The notes below the pieces were generated by a model. That model worked only from the letters and a program-made list of their open reading frames with translations. It made no database searches and was not told where the DNA came from. This document shows positions 8,793 through 16,289 of a DNA stretch of 37,109 bases, piece by piece (positions within the stretch are counted from its first letter, which is position 1; the number at the start of each line of letters is the position of its first letter). Location: positions 1 through 37,109 of the forward strand of contig JAJEIT010000061.1 in NCBI GenBank assembly GCA_022827945.1, written 5' to 3'. Position numbers and translations under genes: made by a program. The stretch comes from Dehalococcoidia bacterium (GTDB taxonomy: Bacteria > Chloroflexota > Dehalococcoidia > Tepidiformales > Tepidiformaceae).

Positions 8793-11000
8793 ATGAAGAC
8801 ACCCGCATTCATGCGCACCGAGCCACCCGTCATTGGGGGCAGCGCGCCCGCCGCTCCCGAGCCGAAGCCGCCACTCCCCCTGCCCCTCTGCTTCCTCCTC
8901 TCCCACGTGGAGGAGGAGGCGATCGTTCGCCTCGACGGGGAGAAGATCGGTGTCTGCGAGGTGCTCGGCCTGGAGCTGGACGAGCCCAAGCTCGGGGCCT
9001 TCGCGGGCGCCCTCAACGCCCTCGCCTTTCCCGTCCAGCTGCTCGTGCGCCAGCACCCGCCCGACCTCGGCCCGCTGCGGGACGCACTCAGGGAGTCGCA
9101 GCCCGAAGCCCTGCCCCCGCAGACCGAGGCGGCGGCGCAGTCGCTCCAGGGGCTCCTGGGAGAGCTGGAGACCCGGGACGGCGTCCTTGACCGACGCTTC
9201 TACGCGGCCTGTGCGGAGGAGCACGCGGAGGAGCTGCAGGGACTGCTCGTGCGGGCGGGGCTCTCCGTCCACCCCCTGCGGGGCCGCACCCTGCGTCGGC
9301 TGCTCATCGCCTCCGCGCTCGGTGGCACGCCCTCCGACCGCGACGAGGTGCGTCCCGCCCGCATCGAGATCAACCGCACCGACATCCGCCTGGGGGAAGG
9401 GCTGGCGCGGTCGCTGCACCTCGGCCGCTGGCCGCGCTCGCTCGCCCCCGGCTTCCTCCAGGGGCTGATGACGGCGGGAGTCCCCATGGACCTCGCCCTC
9501 CACCTCGGCCCCATCCCCGCCGAGCAGGCGGCGCGCACCCTGGAGTGGCAGAAGGTCCGCTTCGAGTCCGCCCAGAGCCTCTCCCTCAATAAGGGCAAGA
9601 CCCTCTCCTCCGAGGCCGAGATCGCCCTCGAGGACGTGACCCGCCTGCGGGACGAGGTCCAGCGCGGGCGGGAGCGCCTCTTCCACGCCTCGCTCTCCCT
9701 CACCCTCCACGCGCAGGACGACCACGTCCTCACGGAGATGACGCAGCGGGCGAAGGGGCACTTCGGGGCGACGCTGGGGAAGCTCGACACGCTCGCCTTC
9801 CGCCAGCGCGAGGGCCTCCTCTCGACCCTTCCCCTCGCCCTCAACGCCGTCGCCGCGTGGCGCACCCTCGACACGTCCTCGCTGGCGCGGCTCTTCCCCT
9901 TCTCGCCGCCCGACCTCGACACCCGCAGCGGCACGCTTGCCGGCATCGACCTCAGGGCGTGCGCCCCCGTCGTCTACGACGCCTTCGACGGCACTCACCT
10001 CAACGCCAACACCGCCGTTCTCGCGCGGTCGGGAAGCGGGAAGTCGTTCGCGACGAAGCTGGGGGTGCTGCGCGGACTGATGCGAGGCGTCGTCGCCTAC
10101 GTCATCGACCCCGAGGGCGAGTACGCCTCGATGGCCCGCGCCGCGGGCGGCCGCGTGCTCTCCCCGGGCGTCTCCGGCCAGGGCCTCAACCCCTTCATCA
10201 TCGAGCGCCGCGACGGCGAGGAGTTGCTGCAGCGCATCGGCAGCCTGCGCCGGCTCATCGAGGTGATGGTGGGCGAACCGCTCGGGGCGGAGCGCCGCGC
10301 CGCCCTCGACCACGTCCTCGCCGCCTACTACGCCGAGCCCCGCGCGGGCGCCGGCTTCGGGGACTTCTACCGCTTCCTCCAGGAGAGCGATGCAGACCTG
10401 GCCAAGCTGCTGCGGCCCTTCGCCACGGGCAGCCTTCGCCACCTCCTCTCCGACGAGAGCGACGACCTCCTCGCCAAGGAGGCGCTCGTCACCGTCTTCG
10501 ACCTGCGCCTGCTGGAGCCGGAGCTGCGGCCCGCCGCGGCGATGGTCTGCACGGAGACGGTCTGGGCGGCCGCCGCGCGCGACCCCCGCCCCCGCCTGCT
10601 GGTCGTGGACGAGGTCTGGTCGATCATGCAGCACCCCCAGGGCGCCGCCTTCATGGTGTCGATGGCGAAGCGGGCGCGAAAACACCGGCTGGGGCTGCAG
10701 TTCATCACGCAGGACGTGCAGGACCTCCTCAGCGAGGATTCCTCACGCACGATCACCGGCCATTCCGGCAGAGCCCTCCTCCAGAACGCCGCCTTCAAGC
10801 TGCTCCTCCAGCAGGACGCGGCCGCCATCTCCACCGTGGGCGACGCCTTCGATCTGCCCCAGGACCTGCAGCGCTGGCTGCTTTCCTGCCAGCGAGGCGA
10901 CGGCCTCCTGCTCGCGAGGGGCAACCGCTTTCCCGTCCGCATCGAGGCCACCCCCGAGGAGCACGCCCTCATCGAGTGGAAGCCCGGCAGCGGGCACTGA
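8793..11000 (+). CDS. VirB4-family T4SS ATPase
   Basis: A 735-residue protein with the architecture of VirB4/TraC/TraE conjugation ATPases. The N-terminal half is divergent. The C-terminal ATPase domain has Walker A ARSGSGKSFATK (about residues 411-422), then VIDPEGEY after the first strand, Walker B RLLVVDEVW (about residues 600-608), and the QFITQDVQDLL motif of the same family. The start is ATG 8793 with AAGGAG about eight bases upstream. It should power assembly and transport from the cytoplasmic face, together with the VirB6-like and PrgI proteins. The length is normal for Gram-positive-type VirB4. Confidence 0.92.
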   Translation: MKTPAFMRTEPPVIGGSAPAAPEPKPPLPLPLCFLLSHVEEEAIVRLDGEKIGVCEVLGLELDEPKLGAFAGALNALAFPVQLLVRQHPPDLGPLRDALRESQPEALPPQTEAAAQSLQGLLGELETRDGVLDRRFYAACAEEHAEELQGLLVRAGLSVHPLRGRTLRRLLIASALGGTPSDRDEVRPARIEINRTDIRLGEGLARSLHLGRWPRSLAPGFLQGLMTAGVPMDLALHLGPIPAEQAARTLEWQKVRFESAQSLSLNKGKTLSSEAEIALEDVTRLRDEVQRGRERLFHASLSLTLHAQDDHVLTEMTQRAKGHFGATLGKLDTLAFRQREGLLSTLPLALNAVAAWRTLDTSSLARLFPFSPPDLDTRSGTLAGIDLRACAPVVYDAFDGTHLNANTAVLARSGSGKSFATKLGVLRGLMRGVVAYVIDPEGEYASMARAAGGRVLSPGVSGQGLNPFIIERRDGEELLQRIGSLRRLIEVMVGEPLGAERRAALDHVLAAYYAEPRAGAGFGDFYRFLQESDADLAKLLRPFATGSLRHLLSDESDDLLAKEALVTVFDLRLLEPELRPAAAMVCTETVWAAAARDPRPRLLVVDEVWSIMQHPQGAAFMVSMAKRARKHRLGLQFITQDVQDLLSEDSSRTITGHSGRALLQNAAFKLLLQQDAAAISTVGDAFDLPQDLQRWLLSCQRGDGLLLARGNRFPVRIEATPEEHALIEWKPGSGH

Positions 11001-11219
11001 TCCGAACACACAGGAACGAGAGGAACAGAAAGATGGGGTCCCTCCGCTAGCTGCCTGCCCGGAGCCTGGAACGCCTTCGTCCCGCGGCCGCCGTGAGCGG
11101 CCAGGGGTTGGCCGTCGCCTCCGCGGCGAACGCGGCATCCCGACCACGCGAAGAAGGGGAGGCCCTCACGGCCGCCCCTGCCATGACGCCTCCAACACCC
11201 AGAACCAGAAGGAGTACCC

Positions 11220-13790
11220 ATGAATCCCATCCACCGGCTCTTCCCCCGCTCCGTCCCGAAGGACCCCGTCCTGCTGACGGTGACGCCGCCGCGCACGGGC
11301 GAGCGCACCCTGCTCGGCGTCGAGAACCTCCTCGCCTCCATCGCCGTCCCCGAGCCGTTCTCGCTTGAGCTGGCCGGTGACGCCGGGGGCGTCACCCTCA
11401 TGGCCCGCTGCCGCGACGACGAGGTCGTGCGCCGCCAGATCGCCGCCCACTACCCCCAGGCCCGCATCGAGGAAGTGTCCAAGGCGAAGGATCCCCTGCG
11501 CCTCGGCGAGGGGGAGGAGGCCTGGGGCCTGACCCTCACCTCCACGGGCCCCGACTACGTGCCCTTGCGCACCTTCCGCGACGACGACCTGCTCGATCCC
11601 GGCTCCGACCCCCTCCTCGCCCTGCTGGGGGCGCTCGCCGCCGCGGAGGAGGGGGAGCGGGTCGTGGCCCGGCTCCTCCTCCGCTCCCTCGACCCGGACT
11701 GGTCGCAGCCCCACCAGGAGCTCGCCTTCGGGCCGCCGCCCGCTCAGCGCCCTGCTCCGGCGCCCTCGTCCTCCCCGCAGGGCGCTTCCGGCGGCCCGGA
11801 GCCCCTCGCCCTCGCCGTCCTCGCCGTGGTCGGTCTCGTCGCCTTCACGGGCTGGGACTGGGTGCAGAACGGCGAGCCCCTCAAGGCCGCCCTCCTCGGC
11901 CTGGGGGCGCTGGGAGCGAGCATCGCCGGACTCTGGGTCTGGCAGCGCTGGAAGGGCGGCCGCGACCGCGTGTACGACCCCGCCCTGATCAAGGAGAAGG
12001 TGTCGCGCGGGGCCTTCGAGGCGCAGGTCGAGGTGACCGCCATCCTGCCCCCGGGCGGGAAGGCGGATCGCGCGCGGGAGCTGCTGGAGGCGGTGGCGTC
12101 CGCCTACCGCCACTACGACCATCCCGCCGGAGCGCGCTTCAAGATTGGCAAGGCGCGGCCCGTGGAGGCCGCCCCCTCCCTCGAACCCACCCCGCCCGGC
12201 TTCTTCGGCAGGCGTAGCGTCCTCGGGGTGCGCGAGGTCGCCTCCCTCTGGCATCCGCCGGGGGCCGGCGACGAGGCGCCCTTCGTCGAGCGGGCGGGGG
12301 CGAAGGCCCTGCTGCCCGCGGCCAGGAGCGTCCGCGGAGGCGCGCTCGTGGGGGAGACCACGGCGGGCGCCCCCCGGGAGATCCGCTTCCCCGACGACCT
12401 CCTGCGCCGGCACCACCTCTACGTGGCGAGGACGCGCATGGGCAAGTCCACGCTCATGCGCCATGGGGTCGCCCACAAGCTGCGGGAGAAGGCGGCGGGC
12501 CGCGACGGGGACGCCATCGTCGTCGTCGACCCCCACGCCGACCTCGTGGCCGGCATCCTCGAGGACGTTCCCGAGTCGCTCGTGGACCGCGTGCGGCTCA
12601 TCGATCTCGCCGACGAGACCGCCTTCCCCGGCATCAACCTCCTCGACACGCGCATCTTCGCGGACCGCGACCGCACGGCCGACTCGGTCGTCAGGGTGGC
12701 GCGGGGACTGTGGGAGCAGTGGGGACCGAGGATGCAGTCCATCCTCGAGCAGACCGTGAAGACGCTGCACGAGGCCAACACCCACCGCGAACCGGACGAC
12801 CAGTTCACCATCCTGGACGGCCTGCGTCTGCTCTCCGACGAGCGTTTTCGCAAGGACGTGCTCGGCCTGGTGAGCGATCCCTACCTGCTGGAGTGGTGGG
12901 CGCGGGACTTCGGGGGCTGGCGTCGCGAGTACCGGGCGGAAGCGCTCGCTCCTGTGCAGACGCGCCTCTCCTACTACGCCTCCTCGAAGCGGGCGCGGGC
13001 CATCCTGGGCCAGCCCCGCTCCACCATCGACCTGCGTCGCACCATCCTCGACGGGGACGTGCTCCTCGTCTCTACCGCCCAGGGCGCCGCCGGGCGCGAC
13101 GTGGCCGCCCTCGTGGGCGCCTCGCTGCTGAACCTCGTCGACGCCGTCATCCGCGAGCAGGAGAGCCTGCCTCTGGACCAGCGCCGGGGCGCGCTCGTGG
13201 TCGTGGACGAGATGCAGTCGATGCCGGGCGTCGACTACGAGTCGATGCTCTCGGAACTGGGCAAGTACGGGGCGAGCTTCGTGCTCGCCACGCAGAGCCT
13301 GGCCAAGCTCGGGGACCTCTCCCCCACCATGAAGGACACCGTCCTCGCCAACGTGGGCTGCCTGGCGGTCTTCCAGGTGGCCGGCTCGGACGCCCGCCAG
13401 CTGGTCTGGGAGCTGGACCGGGAGCGCGTCTCCGAGGACGACATCGTCTCCCTGCCCGTGCACCACTGCTACGTACGCGCCACCGTGGGCCGCGAGCGCC
13501 TGCCCGCCTACTCCATGCAGGTGAGGAAGCCGGATGGGGGCGACGCCGGCGTCGCCGCCCGCATCCGCGAGGCGGCCCGCGCCTACAGCGCCTCCGCCTC
13601 GGACGTGGCGGCGAGGGAGGCCCATCACGCCGGGGGGCGCGTGGAGGAGTACCGCGCGGGACTGGGGACGCTCAGGGGCGGTGAGCCGTCGCCGCCATCA
13701 CCGGACAAGGGGCGCAGGCGGCGGAGCAGACGGCCCCGGGGCGATGGCGCCTCCCCGGAGGGCGTCGTCGGAGAGGAGGGTGAGACGTGA
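11220..13790 (+). CDS. VirD4/TraG-like coupling ATPase
   Basis: An 856-residue protein with AGAAGGAG just upstream of ATG 11220. Residues 1-190 are a soluble N-terminal domain. Two membrane helices follow (about residues 197-215 and 225-245). The ATPase domain has Walker A VARTRMGKST (about residues 402-411), a VVVDPHADL strand, and Walker B GALVVVDEMQSM (about residues 657-668) followed by VLATQSLAKL. The tail is basic (GRRRRSRRPRG). This matches the type IV coupling protein / TraG-type DNA transport ATPases, although the N-terminal domain is larger than in classical VirD4, where the helices come first. It lies 219 nt after virB4. It presumably recruits DNA or protein substrate to the channel. 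No relaxase partner is visible. Confidence 0.85.
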   Translation: MNPIHRLFPRSVPKDPVLLTVTPPRTGERTLLGVENLLASIAVPEPFSLELAGDAGGVTLMARCRDDEVVRRQIAAHYPQARIEEVSKAKDPLRLGEGEEAWGLTLTSTGPDYVPLRTFRDDDLLDPGSDPLLALLGALAAAEEGERVVARLLLRSLDPDWSQPHQELAFGPPPAQRPAPAPSSSPQGASGGPEPLALAVLAVVGLVAFTGWDWVQNGEPLKAALLGLGALGASIAGLWVWQRWKGGRDRVYDPALIKEKVSRGAFEAQVEVTAILPPGGKADRARELLEAVASAYRHYDHPAGARFKIGKARPVEAAPSLEPTPPGFFGRRSVLGVREVASLWHPPGAGDEAPFVERAGAKALLPAARSVRGGALVGETTAGAPREIRFPDDLLRRHHLYVARTRMGKSTLMRHGVAHKLREKAAGRDGDAIVVVDPHADLVAGILEDVPESLVDRVRLIDLADETAFPGINLLDTRIFADRDRTADSVVRVARGLWEQWGPRMQSILEQTVKTLHEANTHREPDDQFTILDGLRLLSDERFRKDVLGLVSDPYLLEWWARDFGGWRREYRAEALAPVQTRLSYYASSKRARAILGQPRSTIDLRRTILDGDVLLVSTAQGAAGRDVAALVGASLLNLVDAVIREQESLPLDQRRGALVVVDEMQSMPGVDYESMLSELGKYGASFVLATQSLAKLGDLSPTMKDTVLANVGCLAVFQVAGSDARQLVWELDRERVSEDDIVSLPVHHCYVRATVGRERLPAYSMQVRKPDGGDAGVAARIREAARAYSASASDVAAREAHHAGGRVEEYRAGLGTLRGGEPSPPSPDKGRRRRSRRPRGDGASPEGVVGEEGET

Positions 13791-14005
13791 GGGCGGCGAC
13801 CTGCGAGGGAGCGCTCCCGAGCCGGGCGGCGGGCATGCCCCTCGCCGCCCGCCCGGGGCTCGCCGCCCTCACGGGTTGGTCGCCGGGCGCCGCCCTGGAA
13901 GAGCGGGGGCCGCCGGGGCGCGCCTGGCGAACGACCTGCGAGGGGGAGTCACGGCAAAGGCTGCCGGGGGCGCCGGCCCCGGCGCGCGACGGAGAACGGC
14001 CATGA
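13787..14005 (+). CDS. Small ORF coupled to both neighbours, unknown
   Basis: A 72-residue frame starting at GTG 13787, whose last bases overlap the TGA of the VirD4-like gene (GTGA). Its own stop overlaps the ATG of the DUF3800 gene (ATGA at 14002). Such 4-nt overlaps at both ends suggest translational coupling. The protein is Ala/Pro/Arg-rich with no domain I recognise, and in DNA this GC-rich a chance frame is possible. It is plausible but unproven. Confidence 0.35.
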   Translation: MRAATCEGALPSRAAGMPLAARPGLAALTGWSPGAALEERGPPGRAWRTTCEGESRQRLPGAPAPARDGERP

Positions 14006-14754
14006 GGCTCTACTACCTCGACGAGCGCGAGAGCGCCCGCCACCACGTCCGCTCCGCCCTGGGGGTCGACGGCGAGCGCTGGAACGACCTCTTCAGGGAT
14101 GTCCGCGCCTGGCGGCAGGAGCTGCGGAAGCGCTACGACATCAGCCCGGCGGCGGAACTGCTGCCCCTCGACCTGCTGGGCCCGCGGGAGGAGCCGGGCG
14201 GGGGGCGCGACGGCTGGGTCTCCCCCGAAGAGGGTGCGGACATCTTCCGTGGCGGTCTGCGCCTCCTCGAGGAGGCTGCTTGTCGGGCTGGCGGGATCGA
14301 GCTGATCAACGTCTGCCTGGAGAAGGGGGCGCGCGGGCGCACGGACGAGGTCAGCCTCGGCCGTCTCCTGACGCGCATCAACACCTCCGCCGCCGGCGCG
14401 AGCCGCCACGCCTTCCTCATCTTCGACCAGGTCCGCGAGGAGCCGATCACGCGGCTCTACCGGCGCCTGCGCGTCCACAATCCCATCCCCAGCCGCCACG
14501 AGGTCTGGGGGGACGGCTCGCCAGTCCGCAACATCCCCCTTGCGCGCATCATCGGCGGACCCGCCTTCCGCAGCGCCGGGGACGATCACCTGCTGCAACT
14601 GGCGGGCTTCGTCGCCTGCGCCCTCCTGCTCCAGGAGCAGGGCGTTGGGGCAGGCGGGGCGGACCTCGATCTCGAACACGCCTTCTCCACCCTCAACCGC
14701 GTCCTCAACCGGGAGGCGTCGCGGCGAGACCGGCAGGGGGTGGTGAGGCGGTGA
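14002..14754 (+). CDS. DUF3800-domain protein, possible RNase H-fold nuclease
   Basis: A 250-residue protein. It starts MRLYYLDERES, the position where DUF3800 proteins carry an acidic YxDES-like motif (here D7, E8), has a second acidic strand HAFLIFDQ (D142), and ends with DDHLLQLAGFVA (D194, D195, Q199). That last segment corresponds to the conserved S/D-x-x-LQ-x-AD-x-x-A segment, with AD replaced by AG. DUF3800 has a predicted RNase H-like fold and is often found on mobile elements; its activity is not established. The start is ATG 14002, overlapping the stop of the small ORF. As the last gene of the T4SS operon it could process the DNA that is transported, but that is conjecture. Confidence 0.65.
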   Translation: MRLYYLDERESARHHVRSALGVDGERWNDLFRDVRAWRQELRKRYDISPAAELLPLDLLGPREEPGGGRDGWVSPEEGADIFRGGLRLLEEAACRAGGIELINVCLEKGARGRTDEVSLGRLLTRINTSAAGASRHAFLIFDQVREEPITRLYRRLRVHNPIPSRHEVWGDGSPVRNIPLARIIGGPAFRSAGDDHLLQLAGFVACALLLQEQGVGAGGADLDLEHAFSTLNRVLNREASRRDRQGVVRR

Positions 14755-14801
14755 AGATGGCGTCCCTGAGGAGTTTCCCCGGGCTGGACGTCCCGGGATA
14801 G

Positions 14802-15134
14802 TCAGGCTGATCTTCGGCTTGCAGCCATAGGCGGTGCGGAGTTCGGTGGCGAGTCCCCAGGCGCGGACGCGCGGGGAACAACACCGACTCCAACCGGCCC
14901 CTCAACAACGGTCCGCGAGACACTCACTCACGCGCCCGGCGATTCCAGGCGTCCATCGACGTGCTGCCCGAAGGTGGGAGCCCGGCACCCGGTTCGTGGC
15001 CAAGGTGCAGTTCACTCGACCTGTCAGATGAGCGCCCAAATATCATCGTGACGTTAGGAAATTAACCGTTAGCATCGCACTTATGTCCGAGAATTCCACT
15101 ACCGGCAGGCCGGATCGACCGGGACCACCCCGCA
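14802..15134. other. Gap between the T4SS operon and regulator genes, no gene recognised
   Basis: No convincing coding frame was found. The last part (around 15040-15080) is locally AT-richer, which would suit a promoter or boundary region. The stretch at 14853-14878 loosely resembles the CRISPR stem, probably by chance. Confidence 0.5.
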
Positions 15135-15220
15135 GGGGTTCGTTCACGCACCCCCTTGCAGGCAGTTACCGCAGACGCGTTTCGCGCTCACACTTGCTCG
15201 CCCTTACCACATGAGCGGAG
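15135..15220 (+). promoter_or_regulatory. Promoter/leader cassette, copy 2
   Basis: Positions 15148-15210 align without gaps to 4619-4681 (50 of 63 identical). The block again carries a GC-rich imperfect inverted repeat just upstream (GCAGGGGT near 15132 against ACCCCCTTGC), GGCAGTTA, a possible -35 TTACCG (15166-15171), a 17-nt spacer and a possible -10 CACACT (15189-15194). As in copy 1, a GGAGGG site and a GTG follow (GTG at 15228). Conservation of this geometry argues for a shared regulator. Its identity cannot be read from the sequence. Confidence 0.6.
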
Positions 15221-15227
15221 GGCAGCC

Positions 15228-15377
15228 GTGCAACCTCATCCCCCTACATCAGGGCTCCCAAAATGGAGGCGCCCGGCGCTGCTCGTGACGGTACCGCAAC
15301 TCGTGGCGATGCGTGAGGCCCGCCCTCGTCCGCCCGTCGCGGAGGCTGACACTTCTCTGATGTCCGGAGGTTGCTGA
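15228..15377 (+). CDS. Possible 49-residue leader ORF after promoter copy 2
   Basis: GTG 15228 has GGAGG six bases upstream and occupies the position of the GTG start of the first T4SS gene after promoter copy 1. The frame gives 49 residues with a basic-then-hydrophobic start (KWRRPALLVTV) that loosely recalls the RRRPPFIVAV start of the 4707 product. It may be a decayed copy of that gene's 5' end or a leader peptide. It ends 3 nt before the first HTH gene. Confidence 0.3.
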   Translation: MQPHPPTSGLPKWRRPALLVTVPQLVAMREARPRPPVAEADTSLMSGGC

Positions 15378-15380
15378 GCG

Positions 15381-15620
15381 ATGCCACGACGGCCTCTGGT
15401 CCGGCTCAAGCAGCGGGCGCTCTGGGATCGGTTGGAGTTGATGAACCGCTCCCAGCGCTGGCTCGCGCGCGAGGCGGGCATCAGTCCCGGCTACCTCTCC
15501 GAACTCGTGAACGAGGGCCGTGCTCCCTCGGGGGCACTCCGCCGGCGCCTGCAGGCGGCCCTCGCCATTGACGACTTCGATGAACTCTTCGCGCTGGAGT
15601 ACGAGGATGACGCCTCGTAG
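15381..15620 (+). CDS. Small Xre-type helix-turn-helix regulator
   Basis: A 79-residue protein that is almost entirely one helix-turn-helix domain. The helix pair is around residues 20-50, with SQRWLAREAGISPGYLSELV as the recognition region, as in lambda Cro/Xre proteins. The start is ATG 15381 with GGAGG about eleven bases upstream; ATG 15438 is possible but would remove helix one. It is the first complete gene after promoter copy 2 and probably regulates the element, perhaps through the hairpins of the promoter cassettes. Confidence 0.75.
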   Translation: MPRRPLVRLKQRALWDRLELMNRSQRWLAREAGISPGYLSELVNEGRAPSGALRRRLQAALAIDDFDELFALEYEDDAS

Positions 15621-15930
15621 TCGCTCCTCCGCCTCCTCAGCGAGCGGGCGAATGCTCTCCATCAACGGCCGCCACGCGCCCTATGAGAATGGTGTGCTTC
15701 CCGCCGACTTTCCCAGGCGCATCAACCTCGTCAGAGAGCGCAGCGGCCTCAGCTGGAGCGTCTTTGCCGAAGCGGTGGGGGCGGACCCCAAACAGGTGCT
15801 GCGCTGGCGGCATGGGGCAGAACCCTGCGGCGGCGCCCTGTACTCGCTCCTGCGCTTTGCGAGCCATGTCCCCGGTGGCGTTGAACTGATCATGGGCGAG
15901 GACTTCGAGGCTAAGGGACAGGAGGGATGA
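15607..15930 (+). CDS. Small helix-turn-helix protein of the DFP/GLSW type
   Basis: A protein of about 107 residues if started at ATG 15607, which overlaps the end of the previous gene; ATG 15652 is an alternative that keeps the whole domain. The core ADFPRRINLVRERSGLSWSV with RWRHGAEP is a helix-turn-helix of the same type as the next gene (DFPLRLEQLKEASGLTW and RWRKGARP), so the two are paralogues. It is probably a DNA-binding regulator. No toxin lies next to it. Confidence 0.65.
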   Translation: MTPRSRSSASSASGRMLSINGRHAPYENGVLPADFPRRINLVRERSGLSWSVFAEAVGADPKQVLRWRHGAEPCGGALYSLLRFASHVPGGVELIMGEDFEAKGQEG

Positions 15931-15933
15931 GCC

Positions 15934-16197
15934 ATGCCCCGGCAGCCCAAGCTTCCGCGTGAGCACCACGAATTTCCCAGGGACTTTCCCCTGCGTCTGG
16001 AACAGCTGAAGGAGGCCTCGGGCCTCACCTGGAGCGAACTGGCCCGGCGGCTTGGGACCAATGCCCTCACCCTCAGGCGCTGGCGCAAGGGCGCCCGCCC
16101 CAACGGGCTGCATCTCCTCGCACTTCAAGGCCTGGCGGAGTCACTGGATCTCACCCATCTGCTGCCCGTCGTGAGGCAACGCCATGCCGGGTCGTGA
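15934..16197 (+). CDS. Small helix-turn-helix protein, paralogue of the preceding gene
   Basis: An 87-residue protein with GGAGGG seven bases upstream of ATG 15934, 3 nt after the previous stop. It carries RLEQLKEASGLTWSELARRL as the first half of the HTH and TLRRWRKGARPNG as the recognition helix and turn, then an LLALQGLAESL helix. I recall similar small proteins from Chloroflexota and Actinobacteria. Three HTH genes in one run (15381-16197) suggest layered control or a maintenance module for the element. Confidence 0.7.
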   Translation: MPRQPKLPREHHEFPRDFPLRLEQLKEASGLTWSELARRLGTNALTLRRWRKGARPNGLHLLALQGLAESLDLTHLLPVVRQRHAGS

Positions 16198-16232
16198 GGA
16201 GCGGACGCGATGCACTGCCGTCTCGACGACCC

Positions 16233-16261
16233 TGAACTGACGGTAATGACGGTGATAAGAT
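16233..16261 (+). promoter_or_regulatory. Promoter and possible operator of the antitoxin-toxin pair
   Basis: A possible -35 TGAACT (16233-16238), a 17-nt spacer and -10 TAAGAT (16256-16261) precede the antitoxin gene. The spacer contains a 9-bp-spaced direct repeat, TGACGGT at 16238 and at 16247, placed where a repressor such as the antitoxin could bind. Autoregulation is known for Xre-RES type systems; here it is inferred. Confidence 0.5.
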
Positions 16262-16289
16262 AGAGGAGCCACTGTCAGAAGCGGGTGTT

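Noticed and set aside
8787-13628. Long minus-strand frames opposite the VirB4 and VirD4-like genes
   Set aside because: Antisense shadows caused by high GC. The plus-strand frames carry Walker motifs, good ribosome sites and family structure.
14853-14878. Sequence resembling the CRISPR repeat stem (TCCCC ... GCGCGGGGA)
   Set aside because: Only the GC-rich stem is similar; the repeat ends are missing and it is a single occurrence.
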